Shown here one piece after another: positions 15,786 to 23,786 of a DNA stretch of 64,000 nt. The DNA comes from Nesterenkonia natronophila. Lineage in GTDB: Bacteria > Actinomycetota > Actinomycetes > Actinomycetales > Micrococcaceae. A model generated the notes under the pieces. The model did no database searches and was not told where the DNA came from. It saw only the letters and a list, made by a program, of their open reading frames with translations. Location of the stretch: the NCBI RefSeq assembly GCF_003595215.1, contig NZ_QYZP01000003.1, positions 62,001 to 126,000 on the forward strand, in the 5' to 3' direction. Every line of letters starts with the position of its first letter. Position 1 is the stretch's first letter. Made by a program: the position numbers and the translations under genes.

Positions 15786-17021
15786 GTGAGCACTTTCGTT
15801 GAACATCCCTCTGCGCCCCGCATCCCGGGTGAGCTGAAGGTCCTCATCGTGTCGGCTTTCGTCATCGCGATTGGCTTCGGCATCGTTGCTCCGATCCTGC
15901 CGCAGTACGCAGCAGACTTTGGGGTCTCAGCTTTGGCTGTCTCCGCCGTCGTCTCTGCCTTCGGTCTGTTCCGTCTGCTTTTTGCTCCAGCCTCCGGCAA
16001 GCTGACTCAGGCTCTGGGGGAGACCCCTGTGTATGTCATCGGACTGCTGATTGTGGCAGCCTCCATGATTGCCACCGCTTTCGCGCCGACGTTTGAACTT
16101 CTCCTCGTGTTTCGTGCATTGGGCGGAATCGGCTCTACGTTCTTCACCGTTTCCGCGATGACGTTCCTCGCGAGGAAAGCTCCGCCTCAGATCCGCGGGC
16201 GGGTGTCTGGTGCCTACGCGTCTGCATTTTTGATCGGCAGCGTGGCTGGGCCCCTGCTTGGGTCTGGGCTCCTGGTGTTCGGGCAGCGTGTACCGTTCTT
16301 GGTTTACGGCGGAGCACTGATCTTTGCTGCCGCGTTCGTGTTCTTCATGTTGCGCAGGTCCCGGTTGGAAGACCGCCAAAATGGAGACCAGCGTCAACGG
16401 GCCACTTTGGCAGAAGCATGGCAGCACACCAGCTACCGCGCGGCACTGGTGTCTGCGTTCGCCAACGGCTGGGCCACTTTCGGGGTCCGAAACTCCATTG
16501 TTCCGCTGTTCGCCGCCTCTGCCTTTGTTGGCGGGGGTTGGGTCATCGATTCTGGACAATTGGCAGGCGTTGCCCTTGCCACGTTCGCTGTGGGAAACGT
16601 GGCAGTGGTGCTGACTTTGGCTAAGCGCTCGGATCAGTGGGGACGCCGGCCTCCGATCATGATCGGCCTCACCGTGGCAGCGGTCGCCACCGGGCTCCTG
16701 GGACTTTCACCTGAGCCTTGGGTGCTGTTGGGCCTCAGCCTGATAGCTGGTGCGGGGACCGGCCTCATAGTGCCGGCCCAGCAAGCCGCGATTGCTGACG
16801 TCGTCGGAGAGGGACGTAACGGGGGCCCGGTGGTCTCCACCTTCCAGATGACCCAAGACCTCGGCGGAATTCTCGGCCCGCTGTTGGCGGGATTCCTCGT
16901 CGACCACCTCAGTTACGCCTGGGCGTTCGGCATCACCGGCCTGATCATGCTCATCGGCGCGGCAGCTTGGACCACGGCACCGGAAACTCTGCCCTCAAAG
17001 AACGAGGACGGCCAAGGCTGA
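15786..17021 (+). CDS. MFS multidrug-type exporter within the ATP-grasp island
   Basis: About 411 aa with 12 predicted membrane helices. Early residues read LKVLIVSAFVIAIGFGIVAPILPQYAADFG, with the proton-antiporter-like GxGxxxPxLP pattern of drug/H+ exporters and a basic loop RSDQWGRRPP between helices 8 and 9. It follows the drug:H+ antiporter type of MFS carriers and would sit in the cytoplasmic membrane. The frame is open from ATG 15756, but GTG 15786 (VSTFVEHPS) has GGGA about eight bases upstream and fits the family N-terminus better. It lies 54 bp upstream of the 426-aa ATP-grasp gene in the same direction and is the best candidate exporter of whatever the ligases make; that link is inference from position. 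Base composition is host-like. Confidence 0.85.
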   Translation: MSTFVEHPSAPRIPGELKVLIVSAFVIAIGFGIVAPILPQYAADFGVSALAVSAVVSAFGLFRLLFAPASGKLTQALGETPVYVIGLLIVAASMIATAFAPTFELLLVFRALGGIGSTFFTVSAMTFLARKAPPQIRGRVSGAYASAFLIGSVAGPLLGSGLLVFGQRVPFLVYGGALIFAAAFVFFMLRRSRLEDRQNGDQRQRATLAEAWQHTSYRAALVSAFANGWATFGVRNSIVPLFAASAFVGGGWVIDSGQLAGVALATFAVGNVAVVLTLAKRSDQWGRRPPIMIGLTVAAVATGLLGLSPEPWVLLGLSLIAGAGTGLIVPAQQAAIADVVGEGRNGGPVVSTFQMTQDLGGILGPLLAGFLVDHLSYAWAFGITGLIMLIGAAAWTTAPETLPSKNEDGQG

Positions 17022-17075
17022 GTTCCTACCCCTACTCCTGAGCCACAATGCAGAGCTGAAGGGTACGGTGGATAC

Positions 17076-18356
17076 GTGGAGGAGCCGAACGAGTACCCCC
17101 TCGCGGACCAGATGCGTGACCTGGGTCATGCTGGTTTGAGCACGGTGTTGCTGGAGCGGGAATGTTTGACATTCGGGCTGTCTACTCTCAGGACGTCGGA
17201 GCAGACCTTCATGGCGTTCAGCACAGATGGACCGAGTCTCCCATTCAACAAGTCTGGCACAGTGCTCAATTCACGGCCTGCCGGCCCTCTGACCACCGAC
17301 AAGCACTCCACCCGCATGCTGCTGCAGCAGAGTGGCCTACCTACACCTCGCGGAAAGTGCTTCGGCCACGGCAACCTCAGAGCAGCCGCCGCCTATGCAG
17401 AAGAGCTGGGATACCCGGTCGTGCTCAAACCGCTCCACGGCGCCCAGGGCCACGGGGTCGTGACCGGCATTTCCAGCACCGAGGATCTGCAATGGGCCTT
17501 CCGCGATGTGGCCGAAAGTGCCTATGCTCACGACGACATCATTGTCGAGGAGCAGATCGAGGGCGAGGCTTACCGGATCATAGTGGTGGGGGATCGAGCC
17601 GTATCTGCGCTGATCAGCCGTCGAGGTGCGATCACTGGTGACGGCAAGCACACTGTGAGTCAACTCATCGAAAGGCGTCAAGAACTGCGCCGACGGAATC
17701 CCCACCTGATGGCTCGACCCATCCGCATCGATGAGCGTATGCGGCACTTGTTGGCCCGGCAGGACGCCACTCTGGACAGCGTGCTGCGTAGCGGCCGAGT
17801 CGTTACGTTCACCTACGGCTCCAACACTCACTTGGGTGGGGAACCCGCTCAGGTGCTGCCCGAGGTGCATAGCTCTATCTTGGAAGCCAGCGTTCGCGCC
17901 GTCCAGGCCCTTCCGGGACTCGGGTTTGGGGGCGTCGACTTCCTGGTGCCCGACATCAGCAAGCCGCTGACCCAACAGCGCGCGGGCATCTGTGAGATCA
18001 ACTCCTTGCCGGCCATCGATTCCCACGAGTATCCGCTATACGGTGCACCGATGCCTGTGGCGCGCGAGATGGTGGCCGAATCCGCGGCACGCAGTGGCCT
18101 CCCGTTGGGAGAGTACCGGGAAGTTCTGGACCTTGAGGTCACCATAGAGGCACCCGAAGCCACTTGGCGCTACCGCTCCTGGCTGCGCGCCAAAGCTCGA
18201 AGAATGGGGTTGCGATGCCGAATGCGCCGCGCTGGCCAGGGTCGCGTATCTGCAGAATTGCAGGGCGGCGCGCGCCACGCTGCCGTTTGGCTGGCACTCA
18301 TCCAGCACAACCGCCTCAGAGTCCCCGTCCGGCAGGTGGAGACCATTCATGCCTAA
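17076..18356 (+). CDS. CphA-like ATP-grasp ligase with worn acylphosphatase domain (426 aa)
   Basis: Intact ATP-grasp core at about residues 75-345: LGYPVVLKPLHGAQGHGV (K118), IIVEEQIEGEAYR, GAITGDG, HLGGEPAQV, GVDFLVP and ICEINSLPAI (E307, N309). Residues 350-422 align with the acylphosphatase domain of the 673-aa protein. The Arg position is kept (RYR, R367), but GFVRN has become RCRMRR, so phosphatase activity is doubtful. It shares the C-terminal order of the 673-aa protein but lacks its 200-residue N-terminal region and basic tail. It starts with GTG and overlaps the next gene by 8 bp (ATGCCTAA). Composition is high-G+C, unlike the left half of the island. Substrate unknown. Confidence 0.85.
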   Translation: MEEPNEYPLADQMRDLGHAGLSTVLLERECLTFGLSTLRTSEQTFMAFSTDGPSLPFNKSGTVLNSRPAGPLTTDKHSTRMLLQQSGLPTPRGKCFGHGNLRAAAAYAEELGYPVVLKPLHGAQGHGVVTGISSTEDLQWAFRDVAESAYAHDDIIVEEQIEGEAYRIIVVGDRAVSALISRRGAITGDGKHTVSQLIERRQELRRRNPHLMARPIRIDERMRHLLARQDATLDSVLRSGRVVTFTYGSNTHLGGEPAQVLPEVHSSILEASVRAVQALPGLGFGGVDFLVPDISKPLTQQRAGICEINSLPAIDSHEYPLYGAPMPVAREMVAESAARSGLPLGEYREVLDLEVTIEAPEATWRYRSWLRAKARRMGLRCRMRRAGQGRVSAELQGGARHAAVWLALIQHNRLRVPVRQVETIHA

Positions 18357-19410
18357 GCCGACAGTGCAACGAGTCCACAGCGCAAGGTCGTTGACCCGAG
18401 CCCAATATGATTCGATGTGCGTTCGGGCAGCACTGGTGTCGCGGCAGCTGCCCACCACCAGTCTCCCCGGACAAGTGGTCTTCAGCTCCGGTCACCCTGG
18501 ACAGCCGCTGGCGTTCACCCAACTCAGTTCCTACGGAGCCACCTACGGCGGGTTAGGGCTGGTAAAGACCTCGCGCAGAACCTGGCAGGTGCTCCGCCGC
18601 TCCGGAATCCCGGTCCCACAGTCTCAGGCATTCGCACCAGGGGCCCAGTCCAGCGCGGCAGCCTACGCCCAACGGGTCGGCTTCCCTGCCGTGGTCTCCT
18701 CACTGTCCGGCGTCCATCGCCGCACCGCCTACGACGTCGCCACCTTCAAGGGTGAGTTTGTCGCGGTCGCGGAGCGAGTCGATGACCAGGTGCTTGTCCA
18801 CAGCACAGTCCCCGGAGAACTGCTCCGGTTCATGGTGCAGGGCGAGCAGGTACTTGCAGTCACCGGCAAGGGCCACCGCGGCGCTATTGAGCCGGAGGAC
18901 CTCGACCCTAGCCTGCTTCAACTGGCTGTGGACGCAGTGCAGGCCATTCCAGGGCTGGACACCGCAGCGGTGACCATCTCGACGCGCCGGTTCACGGACA
19001 CCGACGTCCGGCGAAAGGCGCTGGTGGAACGGGTGATGCGTTCGCCACATCTGCGCGACTACGCTGGGGGCTCCACCAGGGCCGCACTGCGACTGGCCGA
19101 CAAGCTGGTGCAGGCCACCGCCCAGAACCTTGGCGTCGAATTGCCACCGCCCACATCCCCTGTGGTGGTGAGACTGCGATTCACCGGCGTCCCTGACCCA
19201 GAGGCTTTCACCCCACCCCTGAGTGCGATGATTACTGACCTGCGGAACACCACCCCTCTGCAGGGCCTAACCACGATGACCGACGGTGCCGAACTGCACC
19301 TGAAAAGCACAGCAGCCCAAATTGGGTTCATTATTACTCGCGCCATCCTCGGGTTCGACGACGCCGCAGCTTACATGGTCCAAACCATGCCCTCAGCCAG
19401 AATTGGGTGA
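18349..19410 (+). CDS. degenerate ATP-grasp partner protein (353 aa)
   Basis: Second gene of the 426/353 pair, reached by an 8-bp overlap. It keeps the ATP-grasp outline (RVGFPAVVSS where VVLKP is expected, VLVHSTVPGELLRFMVQGEQ, AIPGLDTAAVTIS) but has lost the ATP lysine, the glycine loop and the E/N magnesium motif. It corresponds to the 417-aa partner of the 673-aa ligase. The C-terminal 80 residues (VVVRLRFTGVPDPEAF and following) look like an acylphosphatase-related fold without catalytic residues. Probably a non-catalytic subunit or substrate-binding partner of the 426-aa ligase. A bidirectional terminator follows. Confidence 0.7.
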   Translation: MPKPTVQRVHSARSLTRAQYDSMCVRAALVSRQLPTTSLPGQVVFSSGHPGQPLAFTQLSSYGATYGGLGLVKTSRRTWQVLRRSGIPVPQSQAFAPGAQSSAAAYAQRVGFPAVVSSLSGVHRRTAYDVATFKGEFVAVAERVDDQVLVHSTVPGELLRFMVQGEQVLAVTGKGHRGAIEPEDLDPSLLQLAVDAVQAIPGLDTAAVTISTRRFTDTDVRRKALVERVMRSPHLRDYAGGSTRAALRLADKLVQATAQNLGVELPPPTSPVVVRLRFTGVPDPEAFTPPLSAMITDLRNTTPLQGLTTMTDGAELHLKSTAAQIGFIITRAILGFDDAAAYMVQTMPSARIG

Positions 19411-19465
19411 ACACACCGGAGGATCTCCTGTCCGACCCGAGGCTGGGTGGGTTTGCTTGGCACAG

Positions 19466-19501
19466 AGAAGCCCCGAACCCTGATGTGGGCTCGGGGCTTC
19501 T
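19466..19501. terminator. bidirectional terminator between the island and amtB
   Basis: AGAAGCCCCGA and TCGGGGCTTCT form an 11-bp stem. The loop can extend it with CCC/GGG pairs. It separates the rightward 353-aa gene from the leftward amtB and marks the right border of the ATP-grasp island. Confidence 0.7.
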
Positions 19502-19545
19502 TGATGTTCAAGTGACCATCCCAAGGATGACCTGTGAACGAGGGG

Positions 19546-20784
19546 CTACCTGGTGGCTGGCTCCTCTGAAGTGATGATGTAGGCCTCCGTCTGGTGAGCA
19601 GCTGAGTCGATGCCGGTCTCTTCCACGGTGTCCTCCACCCGGAATCCAATGGTCTTATGAATGGCCATCCCAATGAGGTAGGTGGCGCCGAAGGCGAAGA
19701 CCAGGGTCACGACGACCGCGACGATCTGAGCGATCAGCAGTTCGAAGCCGCCACCGACCAGCAGGCCGGTGCGTCCCTCGCCATAGATGTCCTCGTAGCC
19801 GAACAAGCCGATTGCCACTGTGCCCCAAAGGCCGGCCACGAAGTGCAGACCCACTACGTCCAAAGTGTCGTCATACTTACCGTACTTGAAGTCCACCGCA
19901 AAGCAGCAGATAGTACCGGAGATGGCGCCGAGGATGATCGCTCCGATGGGCTGCACATGAGCCACAGCCGGGGTGATGGCTACCAGACCGGCGACAATAC
20001 CGGAAGCAGCACCCACCGGGGAGGGTTTCTTGCCTCGTGCCCACTCGGTCAGCAGCCAGGCGGTCAACGCGGCCGCCGGTGCGAGCATGGTGTTCAACCA
20101 GTTCAGTGAGATCTCGTCAGTGCTGCCTGCCTCACCGAGGTTGAAGCCGAACCAGCCGAACCACAGAATCGAAGCGCCCAACAGCACGAACGGCACGTTG
20201 TGCGGCTTGGTGGGGGCGAAATTGCTGCGTGGACCGATCACGAGAACCAGTGCCAACGCTGCCAATCCAGCACACATGTGCACTACCAGACCGCCCGCGA
20301 AGTCGACTGCCTCGCCCACCGCGTCACCAATCAGGCCTCCCTCCACGAGTAGGCCTCCGTCACCCCACACCCAGTGGGCCAGGGGAGCGTAAACCAGGGT
20401 CAGCCAGATCGGCACAAAGATCATCCAGGCTGAGAACTTCGCCCGGTCGGCGATGGCGCCGGAGATCAGTGCTGTGGTGATGATGGCGAAGGTGCCGCCG
20501 AAGCCTACCCAGACCAATTCATCGCCAGCGGCCTCGAACGAGGCCATAGCAGCAAAGTTGTCCGCCGGGTTTCCGAACAGCCCCCCGATAGAGCTGCCGA
20601 AGGAAATCGCATCACCCCACAGCGTCCACGTGATCGCTACCAGACCCATCGCCGCGAAACTCATCATCATCATGTTGACGGCGGACTTCGTCTGCGTGAG
20701 TCCGCCGTAGAAAAGTGCAAGACCGGGGGTCATGAACAGGACCAACGCCCCGGCCACCACGACCCAAATAACATCAGCTTCCAT
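19546..20784 (-). CDS. amtB: ammonium transporter AmtB
   Basis: A 412-aa Amt/Mep/Rh-family ammonium channel of the cytoplasmic membrane. It opens MEADVIWVVVAGALVLFMTPGLALFYGG and has about 11 membrane helices. The two pore histidines lie in VVHMCAGLAALAL and LHFVAGLWGTVA. ATG 20784 is chosen over the longer frame (20808) because GGAGGG lies six bases before it. A GlnR-type box sits 76 bp upstream, which fits induction under nitrogen limitation. Unlike many actinobacterial loci, no glnK or glnD follows; the next gene downstream is the convergent end of the ATP-grasp island. Confidence 0.95.
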   Translation of the reverse strand: MEADVIWVVVAGALVLFMTPGLALFYGGLTQTKSAVNMMMMSFAAMGLVAITWTLWGDAISFGSSIGGLFGNPADNFAAMASFEAAGDELVWVGFGGTFAIITTALISGAIADRAKFSAWMIFVPIWLTLVYAPLAHWVWGDGGLLVEGGLIGDAVGEAVDFAGGLVVHMCAGLAALALVLVIGPRSNFAPTKPHNVPFVLLGASILWFGWFGFNLGEAGSTDEISLNWLNTMLAPAAALTAWLLTEWARGKKPSPVGAASGIVAGLVAITPAVAHVQPIGAIILGAISGTICCFAVDFKYGKYDDTLDVVGLHFVAGLWGTVAIGLFGYEDIYGEGRTGLLVGGGFELLIAQIVAVVVTLVFAFGATYLIGMAIHKTIGFRVEDTVEETGIDSAAHQTEAYIITSEEPATR

Positions 20785-21140
20785 CAGGTTCCCTCCAGGA
20801 AACGTCACTCACCGATGACCGTCACCGGCGTGAACTGTGCTCCATGCTCTCCCTGACGTGTTTCACCTCGAGTGCCCGAATGTTTCAAGAGCGTTAAATC
20901 TCTCCGGTGAAATCTCAATATCTTGATGACAGCCCCAGCCTGACACCCCCGGAACCAGGGGAGTGGTTCTCCATCGAGATTTAGTGATGAATTGAATAAT
21001 TCTTTCCGCTGAGCGGGCACAAACGATTCCGTGACTCTCAAGTAATCCCTGACTGAGCCATAGACCACCGATTTCTAGAGAAGTAATATATGTGATATGC
21101 GTCACGCGCAGTGCCGCTTCTGGGGATTGAAGGAGGAGCT
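20785..21140. other. divergent intergenic region amtB / mechanosensitive channel
   Basis: A 356-bp gap. It contains the GlnR-like box described separately and an AT-rich stretch around 21070-21100 (AAGTAATATATGTGATATG) that probably holds promoter elements for the rightward channel gene. Short open frames here have no ribosome binding site. Nothing else was recognised. Confidence 0.5.
20860..20897 (-). promoter_or_regulatory. GlnR-type box upstream of amtB
   Basis: On the reverse strand the sequence reads TTAAC-N6-GAAAC-N6-GCACT-N6-GAAAC. This matches the actinobacterial GlnR pattern of gTnAC and GAAAC half-sites with 6-base spacers (both GAAAC exact, first GTnAC site four of five, second weak). 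It lies 76 bp upstream of the amtB start, where an activator of a nitrogen-limitation gene is expected. Confidence 0.6.
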
Positions 21141-22463
21141 ATGGACGTTCAGGAATATGACTGGTTGGGTCTCGTTGAGAGGGTGCTGATAGCGCTGGTC
21201 ATTCTTGTAGTGACCTGGTTGTTAGCAAGAGCTGTCAAGTGGGCCATCACCAAACTGTTTGAACGTATTCCCGCGCTTCAGCGCGGCGATGGAAGCGGGG
21301 CCTCCCTGGGAGCGGCGATCGGCCAAGTTGCGGCGCTGGTGATTTGGCTGCTCGGCCTTGTCGCCATCCTGCAGCTGTTTGCGATGGATCAGGTGCTGCA
21401 GCCGGTCCAGCAGATGCTCAACGTCGCACTTGGGTACCTGCCGAACATCATCGCGGCAGGGGTGATCTTCTTCATAGGTTGGGTACTGGCCCGGATAGTC
21501 AGACAGCTTATTGAAGCCACATTGGGCCGAGTGAACTTCCACGGGTTCTTCCAGCGTGCTCAGTCCGCAGGTCAGCGCGCCGGCAGGGCGGCGGAGGGTT
21601 CACGCTACGAGTCTTCGACCGGTAGCGACACTGATCCGGCTGACATCAACCAACGCATCACATCCACCGTAGCCAACATAGTGTTCGCGATCATCGTGAT
21701 CCTGGTGGCCATTTCCGCCCTGCAGGTCCTAGGCATCGCCGCGATTTCGGATCCTGCCACTGGCATGCTGGACATGATCCTCAACGCCGTACCGGCCATC
21801 ATTGCCGCGGTGCTGATTCTCACAATTGGTGTGGTGATCGCCAAGTTCATCGGCAACCTGCTGGGCACCACCCTGGAGAACATCGGCACAGATCGCTTTG
21901 CCGCCAACCTGGGAGTGGAGCCTCAGCAGGCCAGCGTCTCGACCATCCTCGCCAAGGTCGGTCAGATCGCTATCATCCTGTTCTTTGCGATCATGGCCGC
22001 CCGGGCGCTGAACTTCCCAGAGATCACCAACCTGCTCAATGAGGTGCTCACACTGGGTGGACGGGTCCTGTTCGGCGCCGCCATCATCGGTGTTGGTTTC
22101 TTCATCGCCAACCTGCTTGCCCGCACGGCCGGATCCGGCTCGTTGAGCACTGTGATCCGCTACGGCACACTGGCTCTGTTCGTGGCCATGGGCCTTCAGT
22201 ACATGGGCATTGCCGATTCGATCATCAACCTGGCCTTCGGTGCGGTCGTGGTTGGCGGCGCACTGGCAGCCGCTCTGGCATTCGGCCTGGGCGGCCGCGA
22301 CGCCGCCGCCCGCCAGCTGAACAGAATGGAGAAGAAACACACCGGACCAGGAACTCCAGCCTCCACGCCAGGCAGCTCCACGCCGGGCGAGACCGAGACG
22401 CCACGGCCTCCTGGTGGACCGGGGACCCCACCACCGCCAGCAGGTGGGCCCGCGACAGGCTGA
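21141..22463 (+). CDS. mechanosensitive ion channel-like membrane protein (CmpX type)
   Basis: A 440-aa protein with repeated glycine-rich membrane helices of the conserved-TM-helix type, such as MLNVALGYLPNIIAAGVIFF, MILNAVPAIIAAVLILTIG and LFGAAIIGVGFFIANLLAR. The C-terminal tail is Pro/Gly/Thr-rich and probably cytoplasmic. This repeat architecture belongs to CmpX-like members of the small-conductance mechanosensitive channel group. The ATG at 21141 has a consensus AAGGAGG just upstream, so the longer frame from 21111 is rejected. A role in osmotic or membrane-tension response is inferred from the family. Confidence 0.8.
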   Translation: MDVQEYDWLGLVERVLIALVILVVTWLLARAVKWAITKLFERIPALQRGDGSGASLGAAIGQVAALVIWLLGLVAILQLFAMDQVLQPVQQMLNVALGYLPNIIAAGVIFFIGWVLARIVRQLIEATLGRVNFHGFFQRAQSAGQRAGRAAEGSRYESSTGSDTDPADINQRITSTVANIVFAIIVILVAISALQVLGIAAISDPATGMLDMILNAVPAIIAAVLILTIGVVIAKFIGNLLGTTLENIGTDRFAANLGVEPQQASVSTILAKVGQIAIILFFAIMAARALNFPEITNLLNEVLTLGGRVLFGAAIIGVGFFIANLLARTAGSGSLSTVIRYGTLALFVAMGLQYMGIADSIINLAFGAVVVGGALAAALAFGLGGRDAAARQLNRMEKKHTGPGTPASTPGSSTPGETETPRPPGGPGTPPPPAGGPATG

Positions 22464-22506
22464 ACTCAGACTGCTGAATTGACCAGATCCTAGACCATAC
22501 AGCGAA

Positions 22507-22547
22507 GGCGCCCCGCTGGTTCCTGTGAGACAGGTCAGCGGGGCGCC
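22507..22547. terminator. bidirectional terminator, channel gene / ftsY
   Basis: GGCGCCCCGCTG and CAGCGGGGCGCC form a perfect 12-bp stem. The loop forms a second CCTGT/ACAGG stem. It sits between two convergent genes. Confidence 0.75.
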
Positions 22548-22572
22548 GCTACGCGCCGCGGAGAAACCCGCA

Positions 22573-23763
22573 TCACTCTTCCAGAAGGGCGTCCACGAAT
22601 GATTCAGTGTCGAAAGGAGCGAGGTCGTCGGGACCCTCACCGAGCCCAATAAGCTTCACCGGCACACCCAGCTGCTTCTGAATAGCGACTACGATGCCGC
22701 CGCGCGCAGTGCCGTCGAGTTTTGTCAGCACGATGCCGCTGACATCGACTACTTCCGAGAATATTTTTGCCTGGCTCAGACCGTTCTGTCCGGTGGTGGC
22801 GTCCAGGACCAGCAGCACCTCATCCACCTGGGACTTCTTCTCGATGACGCGCTTGACCTTGCCAAGTTCGTCCATCAGGTTCGCCTTATTCTGAAGCCTG
22901 CCCGCAGTATCGACCATCACCACATCAGCCTCCAGCTCGGTGGCCTTGTCCACCGCTTCAAAGGCAACCGAGGCTGGATCTGCGCCCTCGACATCCGAAA
23001 AAACCGTCGGCACACCGACCCGGGAACCCCAGGTGGTCAACTGTTCAGCGGCGGCCGCACGGAACGTGTCAGCGGCACCGAGAAGGACATCTTTGTCCTT
23101 GGCCACCATCACACGCGCCAGCTTGCCCACTGTGGTGGTCTTGCCCACACCGTTGACCCCGACCACCATGACGACGGCCGGCCGGCCTGACACATCTACC
23201 GCGAGGCTGCGGTCGAACTCTGGATCGACAAGTTCGATCAGCTCTTCCCGGAGGATGGCCTTCACCCGGGCGGGATCCTTAGAGCCTTCAACCTTCACGC
23301 GTTCGCGCAGCGTGTCCACCAGCTCAAAGGTGGAGTCCGCACCGAGGTCTGCGCTGAGGAGGATCTCCTCAATCTCGTCCCAGACGTCGTCGTCGATCTC
23401 ATCCTGGCTCAGCAGGGCCAACAGCGACTTGCTGAAGATGTTGTTTGACTTTACTAACCGGGCGCGCAGGCGAGCCAATCGGGTCTCTGCCGCCTCGGGC
23501 GTATCCAGGACCGTCTCGGCGGGTGCTTCCGGCGCCTCGACATCGAGGTCAGTAGGCGTGCCCTCGGGGCGGTCCGCGACCAGGGTGGCCCCGTCGGGCT
23601 CATCGGGAGCCCCGGGGGGAAGGTCATCCGCATCCCGGGTCTCCGGGAACTCTTTGAGCCTCTTTCCGGGGGAGAGCGGGCGGCCCTTGACCAGGAACAG
23701 CCCAAGGAGGGAAAGCAGGACGGCGCTGAGGACTATGAACGTAATAAAGACTGAGGTTTCCAC
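22573..23763 (-). CDS. ftsY: signal recognition particle receptor FtsY
   Basis: A 396-aa SRP-receptor GTPase that docks Ffh-ribosome complexes at the membrane. An N-terminal membrane helix (VFITFIVLSAVLLSLLGLFLV, first 25 residues) is followed by an acidic/Pro-rich A domain, then the NG domain with GVNGVGKTTTVGKLA, DTAGRLQNKANL and TKLDGTARGG. It starts with GTG, with GGAG only three bases upstream, so expression may be modest. It is separated from smc by the whole ATP-grasp island and amtB, although smc and ftsY are usually neighbours in this group. Confidence 0.95.
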   Translation of the reverse strand: METSVFITFIVLSAVLLSLLGLFLVKGRPLSPGKRLKEFPETRDADDLPPGAPDEPDGATLVADRPEGTPTDLDVEAPEAPAETVLDTPEAAETRLARLRARLVKSNNIFSKSLLALLSQDEIDDDVWDEIEEILLSADLGADSTFELVDTLRERVKVEGSKDPARVKAILREELIELVDPEFDRSLAVDVSGRPAVVMVVGVNGVGKTTTVGKLARVMVAKDKDVLLGAADTFRAAAAEQLTTWGSRVGVPTVFSDVEGADPASVAFEAVDKATELEADVVMVDTAGRLQNKANLMDELGKVKRVIEKKSQVDEVLLVLDATTGQNGLSQAKIFSEVVDVSGIVLTKLDGTARGGIVVAIQKQLGVPVKLIGLGEGPDDLAPFDTESFVDALLEE

Positions 23764-23786
23764 GCACTCCAGTCTCGCACAGGAGG

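Noticed and set aside
4210..19410. Ordinary cyanophycin synthesis locus
   Set aside because: No Mur-ligase half of CphA and no cyanophycinase are present, and too many separate ligases for a single two-domain synthetase.
4127..19410. Classical graspetide (microviridin-type) cluster
   Set aside because: The ligases are CphA-like rather than RimK-like, and the two short peptides lack repeated Thr/Ser-Asp/Glu core motifs. A ribosomal substrate remains only a possibility.
4031..19545. Integrative or transposable element
   Set aside because: No integrase, transposase, tRNA target or flanking direct repeats were found around the island, despite its composition.
21729..22649. 306-aa reverse frame across the channel gene end
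   Set aside because: It overlaps the recognised membrane channel and the terminator, and has no domain.
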